DNA of 64,000 bases. Origin: Hyperoplus lanceolatus (taxonomy: Eukaryota > Chordata > Actinopteri > Uranoscopiformes > Ammodytidae). Location of the stretch: positions 32,788-96,787 of the forward strand of contig JAMBYZ020000037.1 of assembly GCA_026929865.2 (NCBI GenBank). Reading direction: 5' to 3'. The first letter of the stretch is position 1. Every line of letters starts with the position of its first letter. The translations under genes and the position numbers were made by a program. The notes under the pieces are model-generated. The model was not told the DNA's origin. It did not search any database and was given only the letters and a program-made list of their open reading frames with translations. Shown piece by piece: positions 51,171-63,650 of this stretch.

Positions 51171-53260
51171 TTATGACCCTGCAGTGGAATGACTCTGGAA
51201 TAAGAGGGTGTTTTTTTAAAAATTGAATCCAAAATCATATCTAATTTCTCTGATATTTTCAATATCAAGTGGGCTTTTATTTTGAAAGTATACATCAGAA
51301 TATCCTGAAACTTTTTGTGTGGCTTCATGGGGTCGTGAACTATGACCCTGGAATGGAATGACTCTGGAATAACAGGGCGTTTTTTAAAAAATTGAATCCA
51401 AAATCATATCTAATTTCTCTCATATTTTCAATATCTAGTGGGCTTTTATTCTGAAACTACACATCAGAATGTCCTGAAACTTTTGGTGTGGCCTCATGGG
51501 GTCGTGAACTATGACCCTGGAGTGGAATGACACTGGAATAACAGGGCGTTTTTTTAAAAATTTAATCCAAAATCATATCTAATTTCTCTCATATTCTCAA
51601 TATCTAGTGGGCTTTTATTCTGAAACTACACATCAGAATGTCCTGAAAGTTCTTGGGGGACCTCATGGGGTCGTGAACTATGACCCTGGAGTGGAATGAC
51701 TCTGGAATAACAGGGCGTTTTTTAAAAAATTTAATCCAAAATCATATGTAATTTCTCTCATATTTTCAATATCTAGTGGGCTTTTATTCTGAAACTACAC
51801 ATCAGAATGTCCTGAAACTTTTTGTGTGGCCTCATGGGGTCGTGAACTATGACCCTGGAGTGGAATGACTCTGGAATAACAGGGCGTTTTTTTTTTAAAC
51901 TGAATCCAAAATCATATCTAATTTCTCTCATATTTTCAATATCTAGTGGGCTTTTATTTTGAAACTACACATCAGAATGTCCTGAAACTTCTTGGGTGAC
52001 CTCATGGGGTTGTGAACTATGACCCTGGAGTGGAATGACTCTGGAATAACAGGGCGTTTTTTTTTAAATTGAATCCAAAATCATATCTAATTTCTCTCAT
52101 ATTTTCAATATCTAGTGGGCTTTTATTCTGAAACTACACATCAGAATGTCCTGAAACTTCTTGGGTGGCCTCATGGGGTCGTGAACTATGACCCTGGAGT
52201 GGAATGACTCTGGAATAACAGGGCGTTTTTTAAAAAATTGAATCCAAAATCATATGTAATTTCTCTCATATTTTCAATATCTAGTGGGCTTTTATTCTGA
52301 AACTACACATCAGAATGTCCTGAAACTTTTGTGTGGCCTCATGGGGTCGTGAACTATGACCCTGGAGTGGAATGACTCTGGAATAACAGGGCGTTTTTTT
52401 TAAACTGAATCCAAAATCATATCTAATTTCTCTCATATTTTCAATATCTAGTGGGCTTTTATTTTGAAACTACACATCAGAATGTCCTGAAACTTCTTGG
52501 GTGACCTCATGGGGTTGTGAACTATGACCCTGGAGTGGCATGACTCTGGAATAACAGGGCGTTTTTTTTTAAATTGAATCCAAAATCATATCTAATTTCT
52601 CTCATATTTTCAATATCTAGTGGGCTTTTATTCTGAAACTACACATCAGAATGTCCTGAAACTGTTTGTGTGGCCTCCTGGGGTCGTGAACTATGACCCT
52701 GGAGTGGAATGACTCTGGAATAACAGGGCGTTTTTTAAAAAATTGAATCCAAAATCATATGTAATTTCTCTCATATTTTCAATATCTAGTGGGCTTTTAT
52801 TTTGAAACTACACATCAGAATGTCCTGAAACTTTTTGGGTGGCCTCATGGGGTCGTGGACTATGACCCTGGAGTGGAATGACTCTGGAATAACAGGGTGT
52901 TTTTTTTAAAAATTGAATCCAAAATCATATCTAATTTCTCTCATATTTTCAATATCTAGTGGGCTTTTATTCTGAATCTACACATCAGAATGTCCTGAAA
53001 CTTATTGGGGGACCCCATGGGGTTGTGAACTATGACCCTGGAGTGGAATGACTCTGGAATAACAGGGCGTTTTTTTTTTAATTGATTCCAAAATCATATC
53101 TAATTTCTCTGATATTTTCAATATCTAGTGGGCTTTTATTCTGAAACTACACATCAGAATGTCCTGAAACTTTTTGTGTGGACTCATGGGGTCGTGAACT
53201 ATGACCCCGGAGTGGAATGACTCTGAGAATAACAGGGCAGAATTTTTTTTAAAAAAATTG
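51171..53260 (-). repeat. Minus-orientation satellite, ~12.4 monomers
   Basis: Regular inverted monomers. Several share gacactggaataac and cttttggtgtggcc with the core to the left. Confidence 0.95.
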
Positions 53261-53384
53261 AATCCAAAATCATATCTAAAATTGTCAAAATCATATCATA
53301 TTGTCAATATCTAGTGGGCTTTTATTCTGAAAGTACACATCAGAATGTCCTGACTCTTCTTGTGTGACCTCATGGGGTTGTGAA
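53261..53384 (-). repeat. Collapsed cassette remnant
   Basis: No plus segment remains, but the right-hand mark of junction B is present: tgactcttcttgtgtgacc, then gtgacctcatggggttgtga at 53,364, and the gaattatgaccctgcagtgg monomer after it. The left side is irregular (cagaattttttttaaaaaaa, aaattgtcaaaatcatatc). This looks like a cassette whose plus segment was removed while its right flank stayed. Confidence 0.75.
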
Positions 53385-56300
53385 TTATGACCCTGCAGTG
53401 GAATGACTCTGGAATAACAGGGAGTTTTTTATAAAAATTGAATCCAAAATCATATCTAATTTCTCTGATATTTTCAATATCAAGTGGGCTTTTATTTTGA
53501 AACTACACATCAGAATGTCCTGAAACTTTTTGTGTGGCTTCATGGGGTCGTGAACTATGACCCTGGAGTGGAATGACTCTGGAATAACAGGGCGTTTTTT
53601 TAAAAATTGAATCCAAAATCATATCTAATTGCTCTCATATTTTCAATATCTAGTGGGCTTTTATTCTGAAACTACACATCAGAATGTCCTGAAACTTTTT
53701 GTGTGGCCTCATGGGGTCGTGAACTATGACCCTGGAGTGGAATGACTCTGGAATAACAGGGCGTTTTTTTAAAAATTGAATCCAAAATCATATCTAATTT
53801 CTCTCATATTTTCAATATCTAGTGGGCTTTTATTTTGAAACTACACATCAGAATGTCCTGAAATTTCTTGGGGGACCTCATGGGGTTGTGAACTATGACC
53901 CTGGAGTGGAATGACTCTGGAATAACAGGGCGTTTTTTTTTTAAATTGAATCCAAAATCATATCTAATTTCTCTCATATTTTCAATATCTAGTGGGCTTT
54001 TATTCTGAAACTACACATCAGAATGTCCTGAAACTTCTTGGGTGGCCTCATGGGGTCGTGAACTATGACCCTGGAGTGGAATGACTCTGAGAATAACAGG
54101 GCGTTTTTCTTTAAAAATTGAATCCAAAATCATATCTAATTTCTCTCATATGTTCAATATCTAGTGGGCTTTTATTCTGAAACTACACATCAGAATGTCC
54201 TGAAACTTCTTGTGTGACCTCATGGGGTTGTGAACTATGACCCTGGAGTGGAATGACTCTGGAATAACAGGGCGTTTTTTTTAAAAATTGAATCCAAAAT
54301 CATATCTAATTTCTCTCATATTTTCAATATCTAGTGGGCTTTTATTCTGAAACTACACATCAGAATGTCCTGAAACTTCTTGGTGTGGCCTCATGGGGTT
54401 GTGAACTATGACCCTGGAGTGGAATGACTCTGGAATAACAGGGCGTTTTTTTTAAAATTGAATCCAAAATCATATCTAATTTCTCTCATATTTTCAATAT
54501 CTAGTGGGCTTTTATTCTGAAACTACACATCAGAATGTCCTGAAACTTCTTGTGTGGCCTCATGGGGTCGTGAACTATGACCCTGGAGTGGAATGACTCT
54601 GGAATAACAGGGCGTTTTTTTAAAAATTGAATCCAAAATCATATCTAATTTCTCTCATATTTTCAATATCTAGTGGGCTTTTATTCTGAAACTACACATC
54701 AGAATGTCCTGAAACTTCTTGGGTGACCTCATGGGGTCGTGAACTATGACCCTGGAGTGGAATGACTCTGGAATAACAGGGCGTTTTTTTTTAAATTGAA
54801 TCCAAAATCATATCTAATTTCTCTCATATTTTCAATATCTAGTGGGCTTTTATTCTGAAACTACACATCAGAATGTCCTGAAACTTCTTGGGGGACCTCA
54901 TGGGGTCGTGAACTATGACCCTGGAGTGGAATGACTCTGGAATAACAGGGCGTTTTTTTTAAATTGAATCCAAAATCATATCTAATTTCTCTCATATTTT
55001 CAATATCTAGTGGGCTTTTATTCTGAAACTACACATCAGAATGTCCTGAAACTTCTTGGGTGACCTCATGGGGTTGTGAACTATGACCCTGGAGTGGAAT
55101 GACTCTGGAATAACAGGGCGTTTTTTTTTAAATTGAATCCAAAATCATATCTAATTTCTCTCATATTTTCAATATCTAGTGGGCTTTTATTCTGAAACTA
55201 CACATCAGAATGTCCTGAAACTTCTTGGGGGACCTCATGGGGTCGTGAACTATGACCCTGGAGTGGAATGACTCTGGAATAACAGGGCGTTTTTTTTTAA
55301 AAATTGAATCCAAAATCATATCTAATTTCTCTCATATTTTCAATATCTAGTGGGCTTTTATTCTGAAACTACACATCAGAATGTCCTGAAACTTCTTGGG
55401 TGACCTCATGGGGTTGTGAACTATGACCCTGGAGTGGAATGACTCTGGAATAACAGGGCGTTTTTTTTTAAATTGAATCCAAAATCATATCTAATTTCTC
55501 TCATATTTTCAATATCTAGTGGGCTTTTATTCTGAAACTACACATCAGAATGTCCTGAAACTTTTGTGTGGCCTCATGGGGTCGTGAACTATGACCCTGG
55601 AGTGGAATGACTCTGGAATAACAGGGCGTTTTTTTAAAAATTGAATCCAAAATCATATCTAATTTCTCTCATATTTTCAATATCTAGTGGGCTTTTATTC
55701 TGAAACTACACATCAGAATGTCCTGAAACTTCTTGGGTGCCCTCATGGGGTCGTGAACTATGACCCTGGAGTGGAATGACTCTGGAATAACAGGGCGTTT
55801 TTTTTTAAATTGAATCCAAAATCATATCTAATTTCTCTCATATTTTCAATATCTAGTGGGCTTTTATTCTGAAACTACACATCAGAATGTCCTGAAACTT
55901 TTTGGGGGCCTCATGGGGTCGTGAACTATGACCCTGGAGTGGAATGACTCTGGAATAACAGGGCGTTTTTTTTAATAAAAATTGAATCCAAAATCATATC
56001 TAATTTCTCTCATATTTTCAATATCTAGTGGGCTTTTATTCTGAAACTACACATCAGAATGTCCTGAAACTTCTTGTGTGACCTCATGGGGTCGTGAACT
56101 ATGACCCTGGAGTGGAATGACTCTGGAATAACAGGGCTTTTTTTTTAAATTGAATCCAAAATCATATCTAATTTCTCTCATATTTTCAATATCTAGTGGG
56201 CTTTTATTCTGAAACTACACATCAGAATGTCCTGAAACTTTTTGTGTGGCCTCATGGGGTCGTGAACTATGACCCTGGAGTGGAATGACTCTGGAATAAC

Positions 56301-57688
56301 AGGGCGTTTTTTTTTTTAAATTGAATCCAAAATCATATCTAATTTCTCTCATATTTTCAATATCTAGTGGGCTTTTATTTTGAAACTACACATCAGAATG
56401 TCCTGAAACTTCTTGGGGGACCCCATGGGGTTGTGAACTATGACCCTGGAGTGGAATGACTCTGGAATAACAGGGCGTTTTTTTTTTAATTGACTCCAAA
56501 ATCATATCTAATTTCTCTGCAAATTTTCAATATCTAGTGGGCTTTTATTCCTGAAACTACACATCAGTAATGTCCTGAAACTTCTTTGGGGACCTCATGG
56601 GGTCGTGAACTATGACCCTGGAGTGGAATGACTCTGGAATAACAGGGCGTTTTTTTGAAAATTGAATCCAAAATCATATCTAATTTCTCCAGTCATATTT
56701 TCAATATCCCTAGTGAGGCTTTTATTCTGAAAGTACACATCAGAATGTCCTGAAACTTCTTGTGTGACCTCATGGGGTTGTGAACTATGACCCTGGAGTG
56801 GAATGACTCTGGAATAACAGGGTGTTTTTTTAAAAATTGAATCCAAAATCATATCTAATTTCTCTGATATTTTCAATATCTAGTGGGCTTTTATTTTGAA
56901 ACTACACATCAGAATGTCCTGAAACTTTTTGTGTGGCCTCATGGGGTCGTGAACTATGACCCTGGAGTGGAATGACTCTGGAATAACAGGGCGTTTTTTC
57001 AAAAATTGAATCCAAAATCATATCTAATTTCTCTCATATTTTCAATATCTAGTGGGCTTTTATTCTGAAACTACACATCAGAATGTCCTGAAACTTTTTG
57101 TGTGGCCTCATGGGGTCGTGAACTATGACCCTGGAGTGGAATGACTCTGGAATAACAGGGCGTTTTTTTTTTAAAAATTGAATCCAAAATCATATCTAAT
57201 TTCTTTCATATTTTCAACATCTAGTGGGCTTTTATTCTGAAACTACACATCAGAATGTCCTGAAACTTTTTGTGTGGCCTCATGGGGTTGTGAACTATGA
57301 CCCTGGAGTGGAATGACTCTGGAATAACAGGGCGTTTTTTTTAAAAATTGAATCCAAAATCATATCTAATTTCTCTCATATTTTCAATATCTAGTGGGCT
57401 TTTATTCTGAAACTACACATCAGAGTGTCCTGAAACTTCTTGGGGGACCTCATGGGGTCGTGAACTATGACCCTGGAGTGGAATGACTCTGGAATAACAG
57501 GGCGTTTTTTTTTTAATTGAATCCAAAATCATATCTAATTTCTTTCATATTTTCAATATCTAGTGGGCTTTTATTTTGAAACTACACATCAGAATGTCCT
57601 GAAACTTCTTGGGGGACCCCATGGGGTTTTAAACTATGACCCTGGAGTGGAATGACTCTGGAATAACAGGGCGTTTTTTTTTTTATTG
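53385..57688 (-). repeat. Minus-orientation satellite, ~25 monomers
   Basis: Regular inverted monomers with a cluster of small insertions at about 56,515-56,720 (ctctgcaaattttc, attcctgaaac, atcagtaatgtcc, tctccagtcatattt, atccctagtgaggc). These are single- to few-base insertions on an otherwise colinear monomer. Confidence 0.94.
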
Positions 57689-58052
57689 AATCCAAAATCA
57701 TATCTAATTTTGAAAATATGAGACAAATTAGATATGAAGTCGGATTCATTTAAAAAAAACGCCCTGTTATTCCAGAAACTTTCCGGGCCTCATGGGGTCA
57801 CGACCAGACCCTGAGCAATGAGTTTCAGGACATTCTGATGTGTAGTTTCAGAATAAAAGCCCACTTGATATTGAAAATATGAGAGAAATTAGATATGATT
57901 TTGGATTCAATTTAAAAAACGCCCTTTCATTCCAGAGTCATTCAACTCCAGGGTCAAAGTTCACAACCCCATGAGGTCACCCCATGAGGTCACCCTGAAA
58001 GTACACATCAGAATGTCCTGAATCTTCTTGTGTGACCTCATGGGGTTGTGAA
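57689..58052. repeat. Fold-back cassette 12
   Basis: Junction A arms at 57,689-57,710 and 57,725-57,746 (right arm with gaagtcgg). The middle of the plus segment is scrambled at about 57,776-57,822: ccgggcctcatggggtcacg is a minus-type motif within plus sequence, followed by gaccagaccctgagc. Junction B arms at 57,960-57,980 and 58,032-58,052 are perfect. Confidence 0.88.
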
Positions 58053-59560
58053 TTATGACCCTGCAGTGGAATGACTCTGGAATAACAGGGTGTTTTTTTA
58101 AAAATTGAATCCAAAATCATATCTAATTTCTCTGATATTTTCAATATCAAGTGGGCTTTTATTTTGAAAGTACACATCAGAATATCCTGAAACTTTTTGT
58201 GTGGCTTCATGGGGTCGTGAACTATGACCCTGGAGTGGAATGACTCTGGAATAACAGGGCGTTTTTTCAAAAATTGAATCCAAAATCATATCTAATTGCT
58301 CTCATATTTTCAATATCTAGTGGGCTTTTATTCTGAAACTACACATCAGAATGTCCTGAAACTTTTTGTGTGGCCTCATGGGGTCGTGAACTATGACCCT
58401 GGAGTGGAATGACTCTGGAATAACAGGGCGTTTTTTTAAAAATTGAATCCAAAATCATATCTAATTTCTTTCATATTTTCAATATCTAGTGGGCTTTTAT
58501 TTTGAAACTACACATCAGAATGTCCTGAAACTTTTTGTGTGGCTTCATGGGGTCGTGAACTATGACCCTGGAGTGGAATGACTCTGGAATAACAGGGCGT
58601 TTTTTTAAAATTGAATCCAAAATCATATCTAATTTCTCTCATATTTTCAATATCTGGTGGGCTTTTATTCTGAAACTACACATCAGAGTGTCCTGAAACT
58701 TCTTGGGGGACCTCATGGGGTCGTGAACTATGACCCTGGAGTGGAATGACTCTGGAATAACAGGGCGTTTTTTTTTTAAATTGAATCCAAAATCATATCT
58801 AATTTCTCTCATATTTTCAATATCTAGTGGGCTTTTATTCTGAAACTACACATCAGAATGTCCTGAAACTTCTTGGGGGACCTCATGGGGTCGTGAACTA
58901 TGACCCTGGAGTGGAATGACTCTGGAATAACAGGGCGTTTTTTTTTAAATTGAATCCAAAATCATATCTAATTCCTCTCATATTTTCAATATCTAGTGGG
59001 CTTTTATTTTGAAACTACTCATCAGAATGTCCTGAAACTTCTTGGGGGACCTCATGGGGTTGTGAACTATGACCCTGGAGTGGAATGACTCTGGAATAAC
59101 AGGGCGTTTTTTTTTAAAAATTGAGTCCAAAATCATATCTAATTTCTCTCATATTTTCAATATCTAGTGGGCTTTTATTTTTAAACTACACATCAGAATG
59201 TCCTGAAACTTCTTGGGTGACCTCATGGGGTTGTGAACTATGACCCTGGAGTGGAATGACTCTGGAATAACAGGGCGTTTTTTTTTTAATTGAATCCAAA
59301 ATCATAACTAATTTTTCTCATATTTTCAATATCTCGTGGGCTTTTATTCTGAAACTACACATCCGAATGTCCTGAAACTTTGTGTGTGGCCTCATGGGGT
59401 CGTGAACTATGACCCTGGAGTGGAATGACTCTGGAATAACAGGGAGTTTTTTTAAAAATTGAATCCAAAATCATATCTAATTTCTCTCATATTTTCAATA
59501 TCTAGTGGGCTTTTATTCTGAAACTACACATCAGAATGTCCTGAAACTTCTTGGGGGACC
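57689..59560. repeat. Cassette plus right flank, copy 1 of a 2.7-kb duplication
   Basis: Cassette and flank recur about 2.70 kb downstream at 60,390. Shared rare variants in order are gcgttttttcaaaaattg (58,259 and 60,970), attcctctcat (58,971 and 61,513), aactactcatcag (59,014 and 61,556), attgagtcc (59,121 and 61,660), tatttttaaactac (59,177 and 61,716) and ataactaatttttct (59,303 and 61,842). The offset drops from about 2,711 to 2,540, so the second copy lacks one monomer. Confidence 0.86.
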
Positions 59561-59630
59561 TCATGGGGTTGTGAACTATGACCCTGGAGTGGAATGACTC
59601 TGGAATAACAGGGCGTTTTTTTTTTTATTG
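58053..59630 (-). repeat. Minus-orientation satellite, ~9.3 monomers
   Basis: Regular inverted monomers. The first two are the junction-linked and cttgatattg types. Confidence 0.95.
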
Positions 59631-59996
59631 AATCCAAAATCATATCTAATTTTGAAAATATGAGACAAATTAGATATGATTTTCGATTCAATTAAAAAAA
59701 CGCCCTGTTATTCCAGAAAAATTCCATTCCAGGGAGTTCACGACCCCATGAGGCCACACACAAAGTTTCAGGACATTCTGATATGTAGTTTCAGAATAAA
59801 AGCCCACTCTGATATTGAAAATATGAGAGAAATTAGATATGATTTTGGATTTCAATTAAAAAAACGCCCTTTATTCCAGAGTCATTCAACTCCAGGGTCA
59901 AAGTTCACAACCCCATGAGGTCACCCCATGAGGTCACCCTGAAAGTACACATCAGAATGTCCTGAATCTTCTTGTGTGACCTCATGGGGTTGTGAA
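59631..59996. repeat. Fold-back cassette 13
   Basis: Junction A arms at 59,631-59,652 and 59,667-59,688 (right arm with ttttcgatt). A short deletion gives ccagggagttcacg, and ccattcc replaces ccactcc, a change shared with the cassette at 60,390. Junction B arms at 59,904-59,924 and 59,976-59,996 are perfect. Confidence 0.92.
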
Positions 59997-60389
59997 TTAT
60001 GACCCTGCAGTGGAATGACTCTGGAATAACAGGGCGTTTTTTTTTTAATTGAATCCAAAATCATATCTAATTGCTCTCATATTTTCAATATCTAGTGGGC
60101 TTTCATTCTGAAACTACACATCAGAATGTCCTGAAACTTTTTGTGTGGCCTCATGGGGTCGTGAACTATGACCCTGGAGTGGAATGACTCTGGAATAACA
60201 GGGCTTTTTTTTTTAAATTGAATCCAAAATCATATCTAATTTCTTTCATATTTTCAATATCTAGTGGGCTTTTATTTTGAAACTACACATCAGAATGTCC
60301 TGAAACTTCTTGGGGGACCCCATGGGGTTGTAAACTATGACCCTGGAGTGGAATGACTCTGGAATAACAGGGCGTTTTTTTTTTTATTG
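59997..60389 (-). repeat. Minus-orientation satellite, ~2.3 monomers
   Basis: The shortest spacer between two cassettes; ordinary inverted monomers. Confidence 0.94.
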
Positions 60390-60763
60390 AATCCAAAATC
60401 ATATCTAATTTTGAAAATATGAGACAAATTAGATATGATTTCGGATTCAATTTAAAAAAAAACGCCCTGTTATTCCAGAAAAATTCCATTCCAGGGTCAT
60501 AGTTCACGACCCCATGAGGCCACACACAAAGTTTCAGGACATTCTGATGTGTAGTTTCAGAATAAAAGCCCACTTGATATTGAAAATATGAGAGAAATTA
60601 GATATGATTTTGGATTCAATTTAAAAAAAACGCCCTGTTATTCCAGAGTCATTCAACTCCAGGGTCAAAGTTCACAACCCCATGAGGTCACCCCATGAGG
60701 TCACCCTGAAAGTACACATCAGAATGTCCTGAATCTTCTTGTGTGACCTCATGGGGTTGTGAA
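60390..60763. repeat. Fold-back cassette 14
   Basis: Complete copy of 374 bp. Junction A arms are at 60,390-60,411 and 60,426-60,447; junction B arms are at 60,671-60,691 and 60,743-60,763 with the 13-bp duplication. It is the start of the second copy of the 2.7-kb duplication. Confidence 0.93.
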
Positions 60764-62090
60764 TTATGACCCTGCAATGGAATGACTCTGGAATAACAGG
60801 GTGTTTTTTTAAAAATTGAATCCAAAATCATATCTAATTTCTCTGATATTTTCAATATCAAGTGGGCTTTTATTTTGAAAGTACACATCAGAATATCCTG
60901 AAACTTTTTGTGTGGCTTCATGGGGTCGTGAACTATGACCCTGGAGTGGAATGACTCTGGAATAACAGGGCGTTTTTTCAAAAATTGAATCCAAAATCAT
61001 ATCTAATTGCTCTCATATTTTCAATATCTAGTGGGCTTTTATTCTGAAACTACACATCAGAATGTCCTGAAACTTTTTGTGTGGCCTCATGGGGTCGTGA
61101 ACTATGACCCTGGAGTGGAATGACTCTGGAATAACAGGGCGTTTTTTAAAAAATTGAATCCAAAATCATATCTAATTTCTTTCATATTTTCAATATCTAG
61201 TGGGCTTTTATTTTGAAACTACACATCAGAATGTCCTGAAAATTTTTGTGTGGCTTCATGGGGTCGTGAACTATGACCCTGGAGTGGAATGACTCTGGAA
61301 TAACAGGGCGTTTTTTTTTTAATTGAATCCAAAATCATATCTAATTTTTCTCATATTTTCAATATCTAGTGGGCTTTTATTCTGAAACTACACATCAGAA
61401 TGTCCTGAAACTTCTTGGGGGACCTCATGGGGTCGTGAACTATGACCCTGGAGTGGAATGACTCTGGAATAACAGGGCGTTTTTTTTTAAATTGAATCCA
61501 AAATCATATCTAATTCCTCTCATATTTTCAATATCTAGTGGGCTTTTATTTTGAAACTACTCATCAGAATGTCCTGAAACTTCTTGGGGGACCTCATGGG
61601 GTTGTGAACTATGACCCTGGAGTGGAATGACTCTGGAATAACAGGGCGTTTTTTTAAAAATTGAGTCCAAAATCATATCTAATTTCTCTCATATTTTCAA
61701 TATCTAGTGGGCTTTTATTTTTAAACTACACATCAGAATGTCCTGAAACTTCTTGGGTGACCTCATGGGGTTGTGAACTATGACCCTGGAGTGGAATGAC
61801 TCTGGAATAACAGGGCGTTTTTTTTTTAATTGAATCCAAAATCATAACTAATTTTTCTTATATTTTCAATATCTAGTGGGCTTTTATTCTGAAACTACAC
61901 ATCAGAATGTCCTGAAACTTTTTGTGTGGCCTCATGGGGTCGTGAACTATGACCCTGGAGTGGAATGACTCTGGAATAACAGGGAGTTTTTTTAAAAATT
62001 GAATCCAAAATCATATCTAATTTCTCTCATATTTTCAATATCTAGTGGGCTTTTATTCTGAAACTACACATCAGAATGTCCTGAAACTTC
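60390..62090. repeat. Cassette plus right flank, copy 2 of a 2.7-kb duplication
   Basis: Matches 57.69-59.56 kb minus one monomer. The flank ends at the irregular G-rich patch near 62.1 kb, where copy 1 continues into the cassette at 59.63 kb. Confidence 0.85.
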
Positions 62091-63520
62091 TTGGGGGCCC
62101 TCTGGGGGTGGGGAACTTTGCCCCTGGGGGGGAATCTGGAATAACAGGGCGTTTTTTAAAATTGAATCCAAAATCATATCTAATTTGAACTCTCATATTT
62201 TCAATATCTAGTGGGCTTTTATTTTGAAACTACACATCAGAATGTCCTGAAACTTCTTGGGTGACCTCATGGGGTTGTGAACTATGACCCTGGAGTGGAA
62301 TGACTCTGGAATAACAGGGCGTTTTTTTTTAAATTGAATCCAAAATCATATCTAATTGCTCTCATATTTTCAATATCTAGTGGGCTTTTATTCTGAAACT
62401 ACACATCAGAATGTCCTGAAACTTCTTGGGGGACCTCATGGGGTTGTGAACTATGACCCTGGAGTGGAATGACTCTGGAATAACAGGGCGTTTTTTTTTA
62501 AATTGAATCCAAAATCATATCTAATTTCTCTCATATTTTCAATATCTAGTGGGCTTTTATTTTGAAACTACACATCAGAATGTCCTGAAACTTCTTGGGG
62601 GACCCCATGGGGTTGTGAACTATGACCCTGGAGTGGAATGACTCTGGAATAACAGGGCGTTTTTTTTTTTTATTGAATCCAAAATCATATCTAATTTCTC
62701 TCATATTTTCAATATCTAGTGGGCTTCTTATTCTGAAACTACACATCAGAATGTCCTGAAACTTCTTGGGGGACCTCATGGGGTTGTGAACTATGACCCT
62801 GGAGTGGAATGACTCTGGAATAACAGGGCGTTTTTTTTTAAAAATTGAATCCAAAATCATATCTAATTTCTCTCATATTTTCAATATCTAGTGGGCTTTT
62901 ATTTTGAAACTACACATCAGAATGTCCTGAAACTTCTTGGGGGACCTCATGGGGTTGTGAACTATGACCCTGGAGTGGAATGACTCTGGAATAACAGGGC
63001 GTTTTTTAAAAAATTGAATCCAAAATCATATCTAATTTCTCTCATATTTTCAATATCTAGTGGGCTTTTATTCTGAAACTACACATCAGAATGTCCTGAA
63101 ACTTTTGTGTGGCCTCATGGGGTCGTGAACTATGACCCTGGAGTGGAATGACTCTGGAATAACAGGGCTGTTTTTTAAAAAATTGAATCCAAAATCATAT
63201 CTAATTTCTCTCATATTTTCAATATCTAGTGGGCTTTTATTCTGAAACTACACATCAGAATGTCCTGAAACTTTTTGTGTGGCCTCATGGGGTCGTGAAC
63301 TATGACCCTGGAGTGGAATGACTCTGGAATAACAGGGCGTTTTTTTTTTAAATTACAATAAATCATATCTAATTTTTCTCATATTTTCAATATCTAGTGG
63401 GCTTTTATTCTGAAACTACACATCAGAATGTCCTGAAACTCTTGGGGGACCTCATGGGGTTGTGAACTATGACCCTGGAGTGGAATGACTCTGGAATAAC
63501 AGGGCGTTTTTTTATAATTG
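60764..63520 (-). repeat. Minus-orientation satellite, ~16 monomers
   Basis: Regular inverted monomers except for a patch at about 62,096-62,136, where several bases are replaced by G or C (gggggtggggaactttgccc) and about seven bases are missing. A small AT change (aaattacaataaatcat) occurs at about 63,351. Confidence 0.94.
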
Positions 63521-63650
63521 AATCCAAAATCATATCTAATTCTTCAAAATCTGAGACCAAATTAGATGTGTGTCCGGCCCTCATGGGGAGTGAACTATGA
63601 CCCTGGAGTGGAATGACTCTGGAAAACAAGAGGAATTTTTTTAAAAATTG
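63521..63650. repeat. Aborted or eroded fold-back junction
   Basis: A minus arm (aatccaaaatcatatctaat) is followed by caaaatctgagaccaaatta and gatgtgtgtccgg, a degraded junction A. The sequence then returns directly to minus with ccctcatggggagtgaac. No junction B or plus monomer follows. The next monomer is also irregular (ggaaaacaagaggaa). Confidence 0.78.
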
